A stretch of DNA of 64,000 nucleotides from Lachnospiraceae bacterium (GCA_024403615.1 JAKSRM010000002.1:1-64000), one strand, 5' to 3'; numbered from the stretch's first letter, positions 1 to 10,500 are shown. Numbers and translations: made by a program. Notes: generated by a model not told the origin, from the letters alone.

Positions 1-5
1 ACGAA

Positions 6-572
6 TTAAGCTCTGGATAAGTATTCACCTGTACGGGTATCAATTTTAATCATTTCGCCCTGCTCAATGAATAATGGAACCATAACCTGTGCGCCTGTCT
101 CAACGATAGCAGGTTTTGTAGCACCGGTAGCTGTATTTCCCTTGAAGCCAGGTTCTGTTTCTGTTACCTGAAGTTCAACAGCTGTTGGAGGCTCAATTGA
201 GAATACTTTGCCTTTATAGGAGCAAACTTTAACCATTTCGTTTTCTTTAACGAATTTCATAGATTCGCCAGCGTCATCATGGCTAACCTGAATCTGCTCA
301 TAAGACTCATTATCCATATAATTATACATATCTCCATCATCATAGAGATACTGCATTTCTACTCTGTCAATATGTGCTGTATCAAAAGTATCTGTAGGTC
401 TGAAAGTTCTTTCTACAACGCCACCAGAAATGATGTTTTTGATTTTTGTTCTAACGAATGCAGCACCTTTTCCTGGTTTTACATGCTGGAATTCAATAAT
501 CTGGTAAACATCTCCTTCAATTTCTACTGTAAGGCCGTTTTTAATTTTGCCAGCTTGTACAACTTCGCCCAT
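6..572 (-). CDS. efp: Translation elongation factor P
   Basis: EF-P binds between the P and E sites and relieves ribosome stalling at polyproline stretches. The protein is 188 aa, the normal family length, with a KOW-like N domain followed by two OB-type domains; it ends in the usual region rich in Asp, Thr and Arg. The loop KPGKG at residues 32-36 carries the lysine (about K35) that some bacteria modify; no modification enzyme lies in this window. The ATG is preceded by the strong ribosome site AAGGAGGAAC, and a possible promoter lies at 602-630. It is the last gene of the minus-strand run at the left edge. Confidence 0.97.
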   Translation of the reverse strand: MGEVVQAGKIKNGLTVEIEGDVYQIIEFQHVKPGKGAAFVRTKIKNIISGGVVERTFRPTDTFDTAHIDRVEMQYLYDDGDMYNYMDNESYEQIQVSHDDAGESMKFVKENEMVKVCSYKGKVFSIEPPTAVELQVTETEPGFKGNTATGATKPAIVETGAQVMVPLFIEQGEMIKIDTRTGEYLSRA

Positions 573-601
573 AATAGTTCCTCCTTAATATACGCTTCGC
601 G

Positions 602-630
602 CTAGTATTTCTTGTTCTTTTAATACTCAA
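602..630 (-). promoter_or_regulatory. Possible SigA promoter of efp
   Basis: On the minus strand TTGAGT (625-630) is followed after 17 bases by TACTAG (602-607). The -35 is good and the -10 mediocre. It lies in the gap between aroDK and efp, so efp may be transcribed on its own. Confidence 0.4.
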
Positions 631-640
631 CCAATTTATT

Positions 641-1906
641 TTAATTTAAAAATCCCAAACTTTCAACTATTTCCTTGCAAATTTGGTCGATTGATTTATC
701 GTCTGTATCAATAATCACGTCTGCTACCTGGTTATATGCTTCTTCTCTGCTGTTCATCAGCTGTTTTACATATTCCAGATCAAAGTTTTCTCCCAAAAGA
801 GGACGAGTCTTATCATTTTTTACCCGTTCTTCAATGGTTTCCGGAGAAGCAGTCAATAAAACAATTTCTCCTTTTTCTTTTATCATGTCAATGTTCTCGC
901 TTCGGAGAATAATACCTCCACCCAGAGAAATGACTTGATAATCTTTTCTTAAGATATGTCTTAAATGTTTCGTTTCCTTATCTCGGAACACCTCTTCTGA
1001 CTGGGTTTCAAAAATATCGAAAATACTCATATTCTCTTTCTGTTCAATATAAGCATCCAGATCAATTTTCTTTAATCCATAATTATTTGCAAGGGCATTC
1101 GCAACAGTTGTTTTGCCGGTACCCATAAACCCAATAAGAAATACTTTTTTATAGTTTGTGTGGATAATATCCAAAACGTTTTCTAATTTTTCAACAGGAA
1201 TCTGTCCTGGAGCGGAGCTCTTTGACATAGAGCCAAAAGTAATGGCACTTTCTGTAAACTCTCCAATTACTCGGGTGACTACTCCCAGATGACCCATGGA
1301 AATAGCAACAACCGGACAGAAATCATATTCGTTTGTCATATTGACCGATGCATTAATCAAATTTAATACATCTCTCTTGCTATTCGGCATATAGGCGGTT
1401 TTTACTATATCTGCGCCCATATCCCGCATTGCATAGAAGGTTTCAATAATTTCTTCAAAACTAGGAGTCTTATTGAAATCATGTTTGGAAATAATTACAT
1501 AAGACCCATTTTCTTTTAATTCTTCTACGAAGTCCGTATCGTCTCCAATAGCAGAAGCTTCTACGTCAATCAGCTCTGCATAATAGCACATGGAAACCAT
1601 CTTCAGCAGTTTTTTGTAGTAATCAAGAGGGATCTCTCTCTTGCCACCTTCTTCTGCTCTTCTGCAGGTAAAGATAATCGGTTTTTTACAAACGTTTCTG
1701 ACCTTGGAGGCAATTTCCTTTGCCGCATCCAGATCTAGAATACCGTCGAAATAATCCGCACGGAATTCTACCATATCGCAGTTATTTTCATTTGTTTCCT
1801 GCGCTAAGGACAAAATTTCATCTGCGCTATCGCCGATGACGATAGCGCAGATTTTTGGTTTACCTTGTCCGATATCTACATTTTTTATCTTAATAACTTT
1901 TCCCAT
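641..1906 (-). CDS. aroDK: Fused type I 3-dehydroquinate dehydratase / shikimate kinase
   Basis: This bifunctional enzyme would catalyse steps 3 and 5 of the shikimate pathway: dehydration of 3-dehydroquinate and phosphorylation of shikimate. Residues 1 to about 245 are type I dehydroquinase, with the catalytic His in IISKHDF and the Schiff-base Lys in DIVKTAYMP. From about residue 252 comes shikimate kinase, with the P-loop GFMGTGKTT and the GGG substrate loop (LGGGIIL). I chose ATG 1906 because GGAG precedes it; an in-frame ATG at 1936 has no ribosome site. Step 4 is encoded nearby by aroE, with the ABC exporter genes between. The fused order AroD-AroK is unusual, since these are normally separate proteins. 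Confidence 0.93.
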   Translation of the reverse strand: MGKVIKIKNVDIGQGKPKICAIVIGDSADEILSLAQETNENNCDMVEFRADYFDGILDLDAAKEIASKVRNVCKKPIIFTCRRAEEGGKREIPLDYYKKLLKMVSMCYYAELIDVEASAIGDDTDFVEELKENGSYVIISKHDFNKTPSFEEIIETFYAMRDMGADIVKTAYMPNSKRDVLNLINASVNMTNEYDFCPVVAISMGHLGVVTRVIGEFTESAITFGSMSKSSAPGQIPVEKLENVLDIIHTNYKKVFLIGFMGTGKTTVANALANNYGLKKIDLDAYIEQKENMSIFDIFETQSEEVFRDKETKHLRHILRKDYQVISLGGGIILRSENIDMIKEKGEIVLLTASPETIEERVKNDKTRPLLGENFDLEYVKQLMNSREEAYNQVADVIIDTDDKSIDQICKEIVESLGFLN

Positions 1907-1941
1907 GTCTCTACTCCGAACGAACGGATAAAACATTACAA

Positions 1942-3726
1942 TTAGTCAATCTGATCAAACTGGCTATTGTACAGGTCTGCATAGAAGCCGTTCTGTGCAA
2001 TCAGTTCATCGTGGCTTCCGTGCTCGATGATATCGCCGTCTTTCATAACCAGAATAAGGTCTGCATTCCGGATTGTGGAAAGTCTGTGAGCAATAATGAA
2101 GGAAGTACGTCCGGACATCAGTTTATCCATAGCATCCTGAATTAACTGCTCTGTACGAGTATCAACAGATGATGTAGCTTCGTCTAAGATCAGGAAAGGA
2201 GCATCTTCTACCATTGCACGGGCAATTGTGATCAGCTGTTTCTGTCCTGCAGATACGTTTGCTTCTTCATCCAGAACGGTATCGTAACCCTGAGGCATTG
2301 TCATGATGAAGTGGTGAATACCAGCCATCTTAGCGGCTCTGATAATGTCTTCATCTGAAACGTCTTTGTTATATTTAATGTTTTCTTTAAATGTACCTTC
2401 GAATAACCATGTATCCTGAAGAACCATTCCGAATAAGGAATGAACTTCTGCACGGCTCATATCTTTGGTATCGTGACCATCAATAAAGATGGAGCCTTCG
2501 TTGGTCTCATAGAATCTCATGAGCAGGTTAACCATAGTAGTTTTTCCTGCGCCAGTAGGTCCAACGATAGCAACTTTCTTACCAGCACCAGCTGTTGCTG
2601 AGAAGTTCTTGATGATGATCTTGTCTTCGTTGTAACCGAATTTAACATTACGGAATTCGATATCGCCTTTTGCTGTTCCTTCTGGAATTAAAGCAGGCTT
2701 ATCAGAATCGTTTTCAAGTTCGGTTTCTTCTAAGAATGCAAATACACGCTTGGAAGCAGCTGCGCAGCTCTGAAGCTGTGTAAATACCTGGCCAAACTGC
2801 TGCAGAGGCTGTGAGAACATTCTGATGTACATCATGAATGCAACAACAACGCCGAATGTAATCTGTCCGCTAGCAACCATAGCTGCACCAACGATACATA
2901 CTGCAACGTAACCTAAGTTTCCAGAGAATCCCATGATTGGCTGCATAATACCACCAATGAAGTGAGCTCTGAAGTTAACGAATTTGAAACGAGCATTGAT
3001 TGCATCGAATCTCTTTCCTTCATACTCTTCTGCATTGTAAGCTTTAACTACGTTATGACCTGCATAGATTTCTTCATCATGACCATTTAACTGACCTAAT
3101 TCCTTCTGCATTGCTGAGAAGTATTTCTGTGAGAACTTGGTCAGGATGATCATCAGTACAAAACCGATAACTGCGGAAGCCAATGCTACAAGTGTAAGTA
3201 CCCAGTTAATACTGAACATTAAGATCATACATCCAATGAACTGAGTTGCGGAATGGAACAGGTTACCAACACTCTGATGTAAAGTATTTGCAATAGAGTC
3301 AACATCGTTAACAACTCTGGAAAGGATATCACCGATTAAGTTAGTGTCAAAGAATTTCAGTGGCAGTACGTTAATCTTTGTACTGATATCATTTCTTAAT
3401 CCGAAAGAAGTTTTCTGTGTAACAATGTTCATTAAGTATGCCTGGAAGTAGGACAGAATCCATGCGGTTACATAGAACGCAATCAGCATGATACCAGTCT
3501 TAGTAATTGAGGAAATATCAATAACTTCAACTTCGCCTACAACACCCTGGCGAATAAGATCCGAAATCTTACTTACATATGTAGGTCCGATAATTGTGAA
3601 AATTGTTCCTAAAATTGAGAACAGAATCGCAATAAACAGCGGTACTTTATTTTTTCCTAAATATTTGATCAAAGGCTTTAAGTATTTGAAATCAGCCTTC
3701 TCATGTCTTCCTCCACCTCTACGCAT
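1942..3726 (-). CDS. ABC exporter half-transporter, consensus catalytic subunit
   Basis: A 594 aa membrane-fused ABC exporter half: six transmembrane helices (about residues 20-330), then a nucleotide-binding domain with Walker A GPTGAGKTT, signature VSAGQ, Walker B LILDEAT with the catalytic Glu, and H-loop IIAHR. It overlaps the end of the upstream half-transporter gene by 8 bases and surely pairs with it. The signature motif is slightly degenerate (VSAGQ rather than LSGGQ). The family exports drugs, lipids or peptides; the substrate cannot be read from the sequence. The start lies inside the upstream gene's final codons, which supports translational coupling. Confidence 0.93.
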   Translation of the reverse strand: MRRGGGRHEKADFKYLKPLIKYLGKNKVPLFIAILFSILGTIFTIIGPTYVSKISDLIRQGVVGEVEVIDISSITKTGIMLIAFYVTAWILSYFQAYLMNIVTQKTSFGLRNDISTKINVLPLKFFDTNLIGDILSRVVNDVDSIANTLHQSVGNLFHSATQFIGCMILMFSINWVLTLVALASAVIGFVLMIILTKFSQKYFSAMQKELGQLNGHDEEIYAGHNVVKAYNAEEYEGKRFDAINARFKFVNFRAHFIGGIMQPIMGFSGNLGYVAVCIVGAAMVASGQITFGVVVAFMMYIRMFSQPLQQFGQVFTQLQSCAAASKRVFAFLEETELENDSDKPALIPEGTAKGDIEFRNVKFGYNEDKIIIKNFSATAGAGKKVAIVGPTGAGKTTMVNLLMRFYETNEGSIFIDGHDTKDMSRAEVHSLFGMVLQDTWLFEGTFKENIKYNKDVSDEDIIRAAKMAGIHHFIMTMPQGYDTVLDEEANVSAGQKQLITIARAMVEDAPFLILDEATSSVDTRTEQLIQDAMDKLMSGRTSFIIAHRLSTIRNADLILVMKDGDIIEHGSHDELIAQNGFYADLYNSQFDQID

Positions 3727-5479
3727 TGGCTAATTCCTCCTCTGATAACTGTGAACGTGCAATCTGCTGGTAAACATCACAAGACTCTAACAGTTCTTTA
3801 TGAGTTCCCTCACCAACAACTTGGCCTTCGTCCAAAACAACAATTAAATCTGCATCACGAACGGTACCGATACGCTGTGCAACGATTAAGGTGGTAGCAC
3901 CATTCGTTTCTTTCTTTAATTCACTTCTCAGAGTTTTATCTGTCTTATAGTCCAAAGCTGAGAAAGAATCATCGAAAATGAATATTTCAGGCTGTTTGCA
4001 GATAGCTCTTGCGATAGAAATACGCTGTTTCTGTCCACCAGAGAAGTTTGTACCACTCTGTGCAACGGCCTGATCAATACCTTCATCGGTCTTTGTAATA
4101 ATATCTTTACCCTGAGCTACTTCTAAAGCATGAATAACTCTTTCGTCAGAAACTACTTCATCGCCATAGTCGCCATAAGCAACATTGGAACGAAGAGTGC
4201 CTTTGAACAGAGTTGCTTTCTGGGAAATATAACCGATTCTGGAACGGAGATCTTTCTGTGTATATTCCTTAACGTCTACTCCATCAACTAAAATCTGTCC
4301 TTCGGTAACATCGAAGAATCTAGGAACCAGGTTAATCAGTGTACTCTTTCCTGATCCGGTAGATCCGATAAATGCTACAGTATCTCCAGGATTCGCAGTA
4401 AAGGAAACGTTCTTCAGAACAGCTTCCTCTGCGTCTGGATAAGTAAATCCAACATTCTTGAATTCAACTTTACCTTTGCCCTTAGGGATATTCAGGTTTG
4501 TTCCGTCTTTAATCTTAGTTTCCGTTTCAAGTACTTCATTAACACGGCCAGCAGCAACCAGACATCTTGGAATCATGAGGAATGTAAAGGAAATCATCAT
4601 GAATGCACCGATAATCTGCATTGCATATGCCATGAAAGTAACTAATTCACTGTACATAACAATCTTTGCAGAAGGGTCTGTCATGTTCTGGATTAAACCA
4701 GCGCCTACCCAATAAATGCAAAGAGAAGTCATACTCATAACGAACTGCATGGATGGTGGCAGGTAAGCCATGATTTTTCCTGTGTATAAATGGTTATCAT
4801 ACAGATCCTTATTTGCAATGTTGAATTTATTCTGCTGATATTCTTCCGCATTGTATGCTCTTACGACACGAACACCAGTTAAATTTTCACGAGTAACCTT
4901 ATTCAGGTTATCGGTTAACTTCTGGATTAAACGGAATTTAGGAACAACCAGCTTGAAGTTTGATAAGATAACGCCTACCAAAATAAGAACTGCAATAACC
5001 AAAATGATCAGGTAATGATAATCTCTGCCGGTAATCTTAATGAATGCCCAAACTGCCATAATTGGAGCTCTAAACAGAGACTGCATGCAGTTTGTGATCA
5101 TAATTGCGATCTGGGTAATATCGTTTGTGGATCTTGTCAGTAAGCTTGATGTTGAGAATAAGCTGATTTCTTCCATAGAGAAGCTTACTACTTTGTTGTA
5201 AACAGCAGCACGAAGTGTTGCGGAAAAGTCTGCTGCAACCTTTGATGAGAAATAACCCATGAAGATTGTACAAACAGCATCACCAATAGCGCAAAGCAGC
5301 ATCCAGAGACCTGCTCTCCATACCTCAGCTACGGAGCCGCCAGTGGTAACTAACTGGGTAACCTTTGTCATGTAATCCGGAAGTCTCAGCGAAAGGAAAA
5401 CGCCAAGGCAAACGAATACCACTACTAAGAAGACATAAACCCAGTCTTTCTTGTTGAGGAATCTTAATAACTTAAACAT
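3719..5479 (-). CDS. ABC exporter half-transporter, degenerate-site subunit
   Basis: The 586 aa partner of the downstream ABC gene, with six membrane helices and a nucleotide-binding domain. Walker A is GSTGSGKST and the signature FSGGQ, but Walker B ends FIFDDS, with Asp in place of the catalytic Glu, and the H-loop His is Gln (IVAQR). Together with the partner's full Walker B and weak signature this predicts one hydrolytic and one degenerate ATP site, as in heterodimeric exporters such as BmrCD or TM287/288. It is the first gene of its transcript; two direct repeats (5629-5686) lie upstream. Substrate unknown, multidrug export plausible. Confidence 0.93.
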   Translation of the reverse strand: MFKLLRFLNKKDWVYVFLVVVFVCLGVFLSLRLPDYMTKVTQLVTTGGSVAEVWRAGLWMLLCAIGDAVCTIFMGYFSSKVAADFSATLRAAVYNKVVSFSMEEISLFSTSSLLTRSTNDITQIAIMITNCMQSLFRAPIMAVWAFIKITGRDYHYLIILVIAVLILVGVILSNFKLVVPKFRLIQKLTDNLNKVTRENLTGVRVVRAYNAEEYQQNKFNIANKDLYDNHLYTGKIMAYLPPSMQFVMSMTSLCIYWVGAGLIQNMTDPSAKIVMYSELVTFMAYAMQIIGAFMMISFTFLMIPRCLVAAGRVNEVLETETKIKDGTNLNIPKGKGKVEFKNVGFTYPDAEEAVLKNVSFTANPGDTVAFIGSTGSGKSTLINLVPRFFDVTEGQILVDGVDVKEYTQKDLRSRIGYISQKATLFKGTLRSNVAYGDYGDEVVSDERVIHALEVAQGKDIITKTDEGIDQAVAQSGTNFSGGQKQRISIARAICKQPEIFIFDDSFSALDYKTDKTLRSELKKETNGATTLIVAQRIGTVRDADLIVVLDEGQVVGEGTHKELLESCDVYQQIARSQLSEEELANA

Positions 5480-5628
5480 TTACTACTCCTATTTCTTCTT
5501 CTACCTACAATTGCTACCGCTTTTTTTCTATTTTTTTTCATAAAAAAAGCACAGAAAAAAAGCACAAATTCACTGATGGTATAATTGTATAATCTTTGCA
5601 ATACCAATACAACAACATTTTGAAAGTT

Positions 5629-5686
5629 GGTAGTTTACATACAAAAATCTATAAATTTTACTAAATAATTTTGGGTAGTTTGTATA
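5629..5686 (-). promoter_or_regulatory. Direct repeats upstream of the ABC exporter operon
   Basis: Two near-identical 13-base direct repeats (11 of 13 identical) read on the minus strand TATGTAAACTACC (5629-5641) and TATACAAACTACC (5674-5686), 45 bases apart start to start. They lie upstream of a possible promoter (TTGTTG, 18 bases, TATACA near 5590-5620) for the exporter. They could be binding sites for an activator or repressor; no regulator gene is adjacent. Confidence 0.35.
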
Positions 5687-5692
5687 GAAATA

Positions 5693-6442
5693 TTAAGAAA
5701 GTTTTACGCCATGCCAGATGTAAAATGACAGGTTCGCCTGTTCATAAAGCATAGCCATTCCATTCATGAATTTAAGGCCCTTTTTCTCTGCCATTTTCAG
5801 CAGTTTTGTAGCCTCTGGTTTATAGATTAAATCTGCTACAAACAGATCTTTTTTTACATCATTCAAGTCTTCCACAGGGGAAGAAATTCCATCCATTCCT
5901 ACAGGAGATGCGTTAATAAAAATATCGCACTCCATTAATTTTGCATGCAACTCTTCTTTTTCCGGGCGGTGCAGTTTTTCCACTTCTGCACCCTCCTGCT
6001 CCAGTTCATAACCAACCGCCTTTGCTGCTCCGCCTGCACCAAAAATAAGGATTTTCTTAGCTTTTATTTCTACACCTTGTTTCTTCAGCGCTTCCACAAA
6101 GCCTTTTCCGTCCGTGTTATATCCAGTTAATTTCCCGTTTTGGACCTTTACGGTGTTTACCGCGCCAATGGCCTTTGCCTCCTCCGACAGGTCATCCAGA
6201 TAGTTCATAATTTCCAGTTTGTCCGGCATTGTTACATTAAAGCCTACAAACCGCTCGTCCAGATTTTCCAACATAGAAGCTAAGTTTTCTTCCGCAGAGT
6301 CCATCAAAACGTAGTCATAGCCTTCCATTCCATTCTTTTTAAATCCTTCTTTATGAATGGCTGGAGAAAGACTATGCGAAACAGGACTCCCAATGAGTCC
6401 TGTAAGTGTCGTTATTTCTTTTCCATATTTTGCGTTTCTCAT
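5693..6442 (-). CDS. aroE: Shikimate dehydrogenase
   Basis: Reduces 3-dehydroshikimate to shikimate with NADPH, step 4 of the shikimate pathway. About 249 aa from the chosen start. Visible motifs are the substrate site GSPVSHSLSPAIH near the N terminus, the catalytic-Lys region NVTMPDK, NTDGKGF, and the dinucleotide loop GAGGAAKA. I prefer ATG 6442, one base after the yqeG stop (TAAAATG), over an upstream in-frame start that would overlap yqeG by about 50 bases. The two genes are probably translationally coupled. Confidence 0.95.
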   Translation of the reverse strand: MRNAKYGKEITTLTGLIGSPVSHSLSPAIHKEGFKKNGMEGYDYVLMDSAEENLASMLENLDERFVGFNVTMPDKLEIMNYLDDLSEEAKAIGAVNTVKVQNGKLTGYNTDGKGFVEALKKQGVEIKAKKILIFGAGGAAKAVGYELEQEGAEVEKLHRPEKEELHAKLMECDIFINASPVGMDGISSPVEDLNDVKKDLFVADLIYKPEATKLLKMAEKKGLKFMNGMAMLYEQANLSFYIWHGVKLS

Positions 6443-6443
6443 T

Positions 6444-6959
6444 TTATAAGCTCTTTGGATGGCGTTTTGCATAAGCCAGATAAAAAGGCATAACAATCCG
6501 TTCGCCCAATCGTTTCAGGCGGATTAAAAATTCCGGATCTATTTTAATCGGCTTCACCAAAATAGATTTTATTCCTGTACGGTTGGCTCCGTAGATATCG
6601 GTAAATAGCTGGTCTCCCATGAAAAGCGTATTATTTTTATTTCCACCCAGCAGTTTCATGGCTTTTTCATAGCCGGAACGTTTTGGCTTTCCTGCATCAA
6701 AAATATAATCGCTTTTTACTGCATCTGCGAAAGGTTTAATACGCGCTTCATCGTTATTGGAAAGGATGCATGTTTTCCAGCCAATATTATGGACCTGCTC
6801 AAAAAAAGCAACCGCCTGATTCGTAGCCGGTGCTCCATGTTCCACCAAAGTATTGTCTACATCCAGAACCAATACCCGGTATCCTTTATTATAAAGTTCA
6901 GAAAAATCAACTGTGTATGCGCTTAACACATACACAGTTGGATAAAACTTTTTAAACAT
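6444..6959 (-). CDS. yqeG: YqeG-family HAD phosphatase
   Basis: A 171 aa haloacid-dehalogenase-fold phosphatase (TIGR01668/YqeG family). Motif I is VLDVDNTLVEHG, motif II the LSNN segment, motif III/IV the MGDQLFTDIYGANR region. Family members act on small phosphorylated metabolites; the physiological substrate is not settled. In many Firmicutes yqeG is followed by yqeH and aroE, and here aroE follows directly. It starts 3 bases downstream of nrdR, so nrdR-yqeG-aroE probably form one transcript. Confidence 0.9.
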   Translation of the reverse strand: MFKKFYPTVYVLSAYTVDFSELYNKGYRVLVLDVDNTLVEHGAPATNQAVAFFEQVHNIGWKTCILSNNDEARIKPFADAVKSDYIFDAGKPKRSGYEKAMKLLGGNKNNTLFMGDQLFTDIYGANRTGIKSILVKPIKIDPEFLIRLKRLGERIVMPFYLAYAKRHPKSL

Positions 6960-6961
6960 TC

Positions 6962-7411
6962 TTACTCGTTCAGTTTTTTAATTTCGTCTATGAAGGTGTT
7001 AACGTCTTTGAATTCACGGTAAACTGATGCGAATCTTACATAGGCAACCTGGTCAACCTCTTTCAAAGCGTCCATAACGATTTCTCCAATGGTAGTGCTT
7101 TTTACTTCCGAAGTTTCAAGGGAATAAATTGATGTTTCAATATCATCGATAAGTTGTTCTAATCTAGCTGCGGAAACCGGACGTTTATAGCAAGCACGGA
7201 GAACTCCTTTTTCAATCTTGGTGCGGTCATAAGCTTCCCTGTTATTATCTTTTTTAATAACAATCAGAGGGATGGTTTCAATCTTCTCATAAGTGGTAAA
7301 ACGTTTATTACATTGATCACAAATACGACGCCGACGAATGGCAGTTCTGTCTTCGTTCGGTCTAGAATCTAAAACTTTAGTTTCAATACATCCACAAAAA
7401 GGGCACTTCAT
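6962..7411 (-). CDS. nrdR: Transcriptional repressor of ribonucleotide reductase
   Basis: NrdR senses ATP/dATP and represses ribonucleotide reductase operons through NrdR boxes. The 149 aa protein has the family's normal length and architecture: an N-terminal zinc ribbon (CPFCGC at residues 3-8 and CDQC), then an ATP-cone domain (about 49-139). The ATG has a GGAGGT ribosome site. No ribonucleotide reductase gene is in the window, so its targets lie elsewhere. Confidence 0.96.
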   Translation of the reverse strand: MKCPFCGCIETKVLDSRPNEDRTAIRRRRICDQCNKRFTTYEKIETIPLIVIKKDNNREAYDRTKIEKGVLRACYKRPVSAARLEQLIDDIETSIYSLETSEVKSTTIGEIVMDALKEVDQVAYVRFASVYREFKDVNTFIDEIKKLNE

Positions 7412-7480
7412 TCGAAATAGACCTCCAATATTTTATTTGTGTGAGATTGTACCATATTTAGTAGTCGATAGCAAATAAAA

Positions 7481-7515
7481 ACCACAATTTATGGCGAATT
7501 TCCATAAATTGTGGT
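7481..7515 (-). terminator. Rho-independent terminator of the acidic GH78-like gene
   Basis: A perfect 14-bp stem (7481-7494 with 7502-7515) and 7-base loop, followed on the minus strand by TTTTTATTT. It begins 25 bases past the stop codon at 7540 and separates this gene from nrdR. Confidence 0.9.
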
Positions 7516-7539
7516 CAATATGTTTTATTTTTTGTTCAA

Positions 7540-10500
7540 TTAGATCAGCTGGAATATTTTTTCTTTGATTTCTGCAGCTTTTTCTGCCTCGATTCCCAGA
7601 TTTTCAATAAAATCCAGCGGTTCTGCCAAAACTTTCATATCCGCATTTTGAATCTGTTCTGCCAGTTCCGGGTTAAGTTCTTCAATAATGTCTAAAGAGT
7701 CTTGATACTTCAGAATATCTCCTATGGTACTATTTTCGTTAAACAAATGAATATAATCTTTTGTTGGCATATATTCAAAGTCATAAGTTCCAGCTTCTAA
7801 TTCTTGTTCCGCAATGGTTTCATCCTCGCAAGCAGGAAGAAGAACTTTTGCTGTTGTTCCTTCTGGAATCTCAAAATGCATTTGAATTTTTCCATCTTCC
7901 AAAACTTCCCAACCAGAAACAATCTTTCCTGCTGGTGACTGGAATTCTCCATTTGCATAAATCAGATTGGAGTTTGGCATCGGTGCTAATTCAATCTTCT
8001 TAAATCCCGGTTCCATAGGCTTAATTCCTAAAACATTTGCATATAAGAATTCTGCTACTGCACCATATTCCAGACGATCATCTGCTTCCTGAATCTCGGC
8101 ATCAACAGTTCCGTCTTCCTGGATTGCATCACGGCTGGTCCAGATTGCAGTGTCGGATTCTTCTACGTCGTAAAGCCATCCATAATTATTGATTTCAAGA
8201 AGCAAACGGTATGCCAAATCTTCAAGGCCGTTTTCTGCCAGCGTCTTGCACAGCAGCGGAGTTTCTTCCTCACCGCAAGTAATCTCATAGCAGTTCTCCT
8301 TAAAGTTTGCCTTCAAGTCTTCTATCAAACGTTCTTTGTTATTGAACATACCGGTTCTTAAAGCCGTTATTAATTCTTCCTGAGTAGAAAGGAAGCTTCT
8401 TCCAGAAGCGGTAAAGTATTCATCCAAAACAGCAGCTTTCACATCGTCCGCCAATTTGCTGTACTTTTCTATATCCTCTTCTTTTTCAAGAGCCTGAGCT
8501 GCTTTTGCCACAATGCTAACCGCTTCATAATAATTAGCAGAAGCGATAAATGCTGCGTCCGAATTCTCATCATATGGAAGGAATTCTTCGTTCTCTTTCA
8601 AGTAGCCATCCACACCTGCTGCGATTTCATCCACATATGCCTTCATAGCATCATAATGGTTTTCCAGGCTTTCCTTGTCTCCGTACATGTTATACAGAGT
8701 CCAAGGAACGGTTACTAAACTCTTTCCGCTCTGCTCTTCCAACATATTCTCAATGCCTTCTTTGACATCCATGTTGTAGCAAGCTGCCGCTGTAAATTTA
8801 TCAATCTGCTCTACAGATTCTTCTTGAGATTCTTCTGTTAGATTTTCTTCTGGAAGTTCTCCTAAGAAAATATTTTCCTGACGAGCAAAAATATTATCAA
8901 ATAAACGATTCAGATTTTCATCGGAAGTCTCGATAAAACCGGTCTGGAGGTTTTCTTCTTCCTCCGGTTCTTCCACCAATTCTTCCTCAAGAACTTCTTC
9001 CTCAATTTCTTCCGGTTCCTCTGGAAGCACTACATAGGCAGTAAAATCTTCTGGATTCAGTTCTCCGTCCCATCCACTTACCTTTACATATCTGCCTTTG
9101 AAATAAGTAAAGTGAGTACTTACTACTTCTGGCACACCATCTGCAATATAGGTAAATCCAGGCTGTTCCATTTCTGCGTCTGGATCATCTACATAATTCA
9201 AAACAACCTTGGCACCTTCTGGGAGATTTGAAGTAAAGGAAACATAGCCAGTAAATGGTTTTCCAAAGTCAAGTAAGTCTTCCCCAGCAGCATTTTTAAT
9301 AACTTCTTCCGGTTTTAATTCTTCCAGAACTGAGATTGGCTCTGCATAACGCTCTACTAACGGGATATCCAGGTCAAGCACTTCTACATCTTTATCCGGA
9401 TTGTCTTTCTCTACCCAAAGAAGACGGTTAAATACTTCGCCGTTTCCAATACCGCAAGTTTCAATATCGGAAGCATAATAGCCCCAGGTCTCATCGGTTG
9501 CGATAATGATAACGTTATCTGGTGTTTCTTCTTCAAAGAATTCTTCAGTTTCTTCTATTTCTTCTGATTCTTCTACAACTTCTTCCAGCGTTTCTTCTGA
9601 TTCTTCGGTTGTCTCACCTGCTAAACCAACAGCTGCTGCTCCTGCAAGTCCTTCTGCAGCCTCTAATCCAACCTGTGGTTCTTCTACTTCTTCCGCAATC
9701 TCAGCTTCGGCTTCCACTGCATCAGCTTCTTCTGACTCTTCGTCTACTTCTGGTTCAGCTTCTGCTTCTGATTCTTCTTCCGTTTCTGGCTCTTTTTCAG
9801 TTTCTGGCTCTGCCTCTGCTTCCGGCTCTGCCTCTGCTTCCGGCTCTGCTTCAGCTTCTGGCTCTGCCTCAACTTCAAGTTCCGCCTCTTCTGCTGCTTC
9901 TGCTAAAATGCCATCCAGTTCGTCGTCGAAAAGGTCATCGAACTCTTCGTCAAATTCTTCTTCGAGTTCTTCGTCAATATCATCCACAAATTCCTCTTCG
10001 TATTCTTCAGTTTCTTCTGCGAACTCCTCGACTTCATCCTCAAGAACTTCTTCGAATTCTTCGGTTTCTTCTGCTTCTTCTACAAAGTCTTCTTCAAGTT
10101 CGTCCTCAAAGTCCTCTACGACTTCTTCAAGTTCCTCTTCGATTTCTTCTTCAATTGCTTCTACAGGTTCTTCTTCTGAAACCTCTTCTGCAATTTCATC
10201 GAAACCGGCTTTACTAATGAGCTGTGCAGAAATATCAAAATCCATTTCTTCTACGGAATCTGCTTCTTCTACGGCTTCTTCTACCAGTTCTTCCGGTTCC
10301 AAAACCTCTTCCACAGCCTCTTCTGGAGCGTTTGCCTTCTTTTCCTCTATAATTTCGTTAATGAAGCCATCAAACAAATCATCATTAAACAAATTGTCCA
10401 GATCATCCGGTTCTGCTTCTTCTAAGAATTCTTCTGCTTCTTCCGTTACAGTTTCTATGGTCTCTGGTTTGTCTTCAATAATATCTCCAAGCAGTTCGTC

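Noticed and set aside
9806-9877. Short regular repeats considered as a CRISPR array
   Set aside because: The 18-bp units are contiguous without spacers and lie in frame within a coding region.
9522-10217. Plus-strand Leu-rich open frame
   Set aside because: Another frame of the same Glu-rich coding repeat; composition is an artefact of codon bias.
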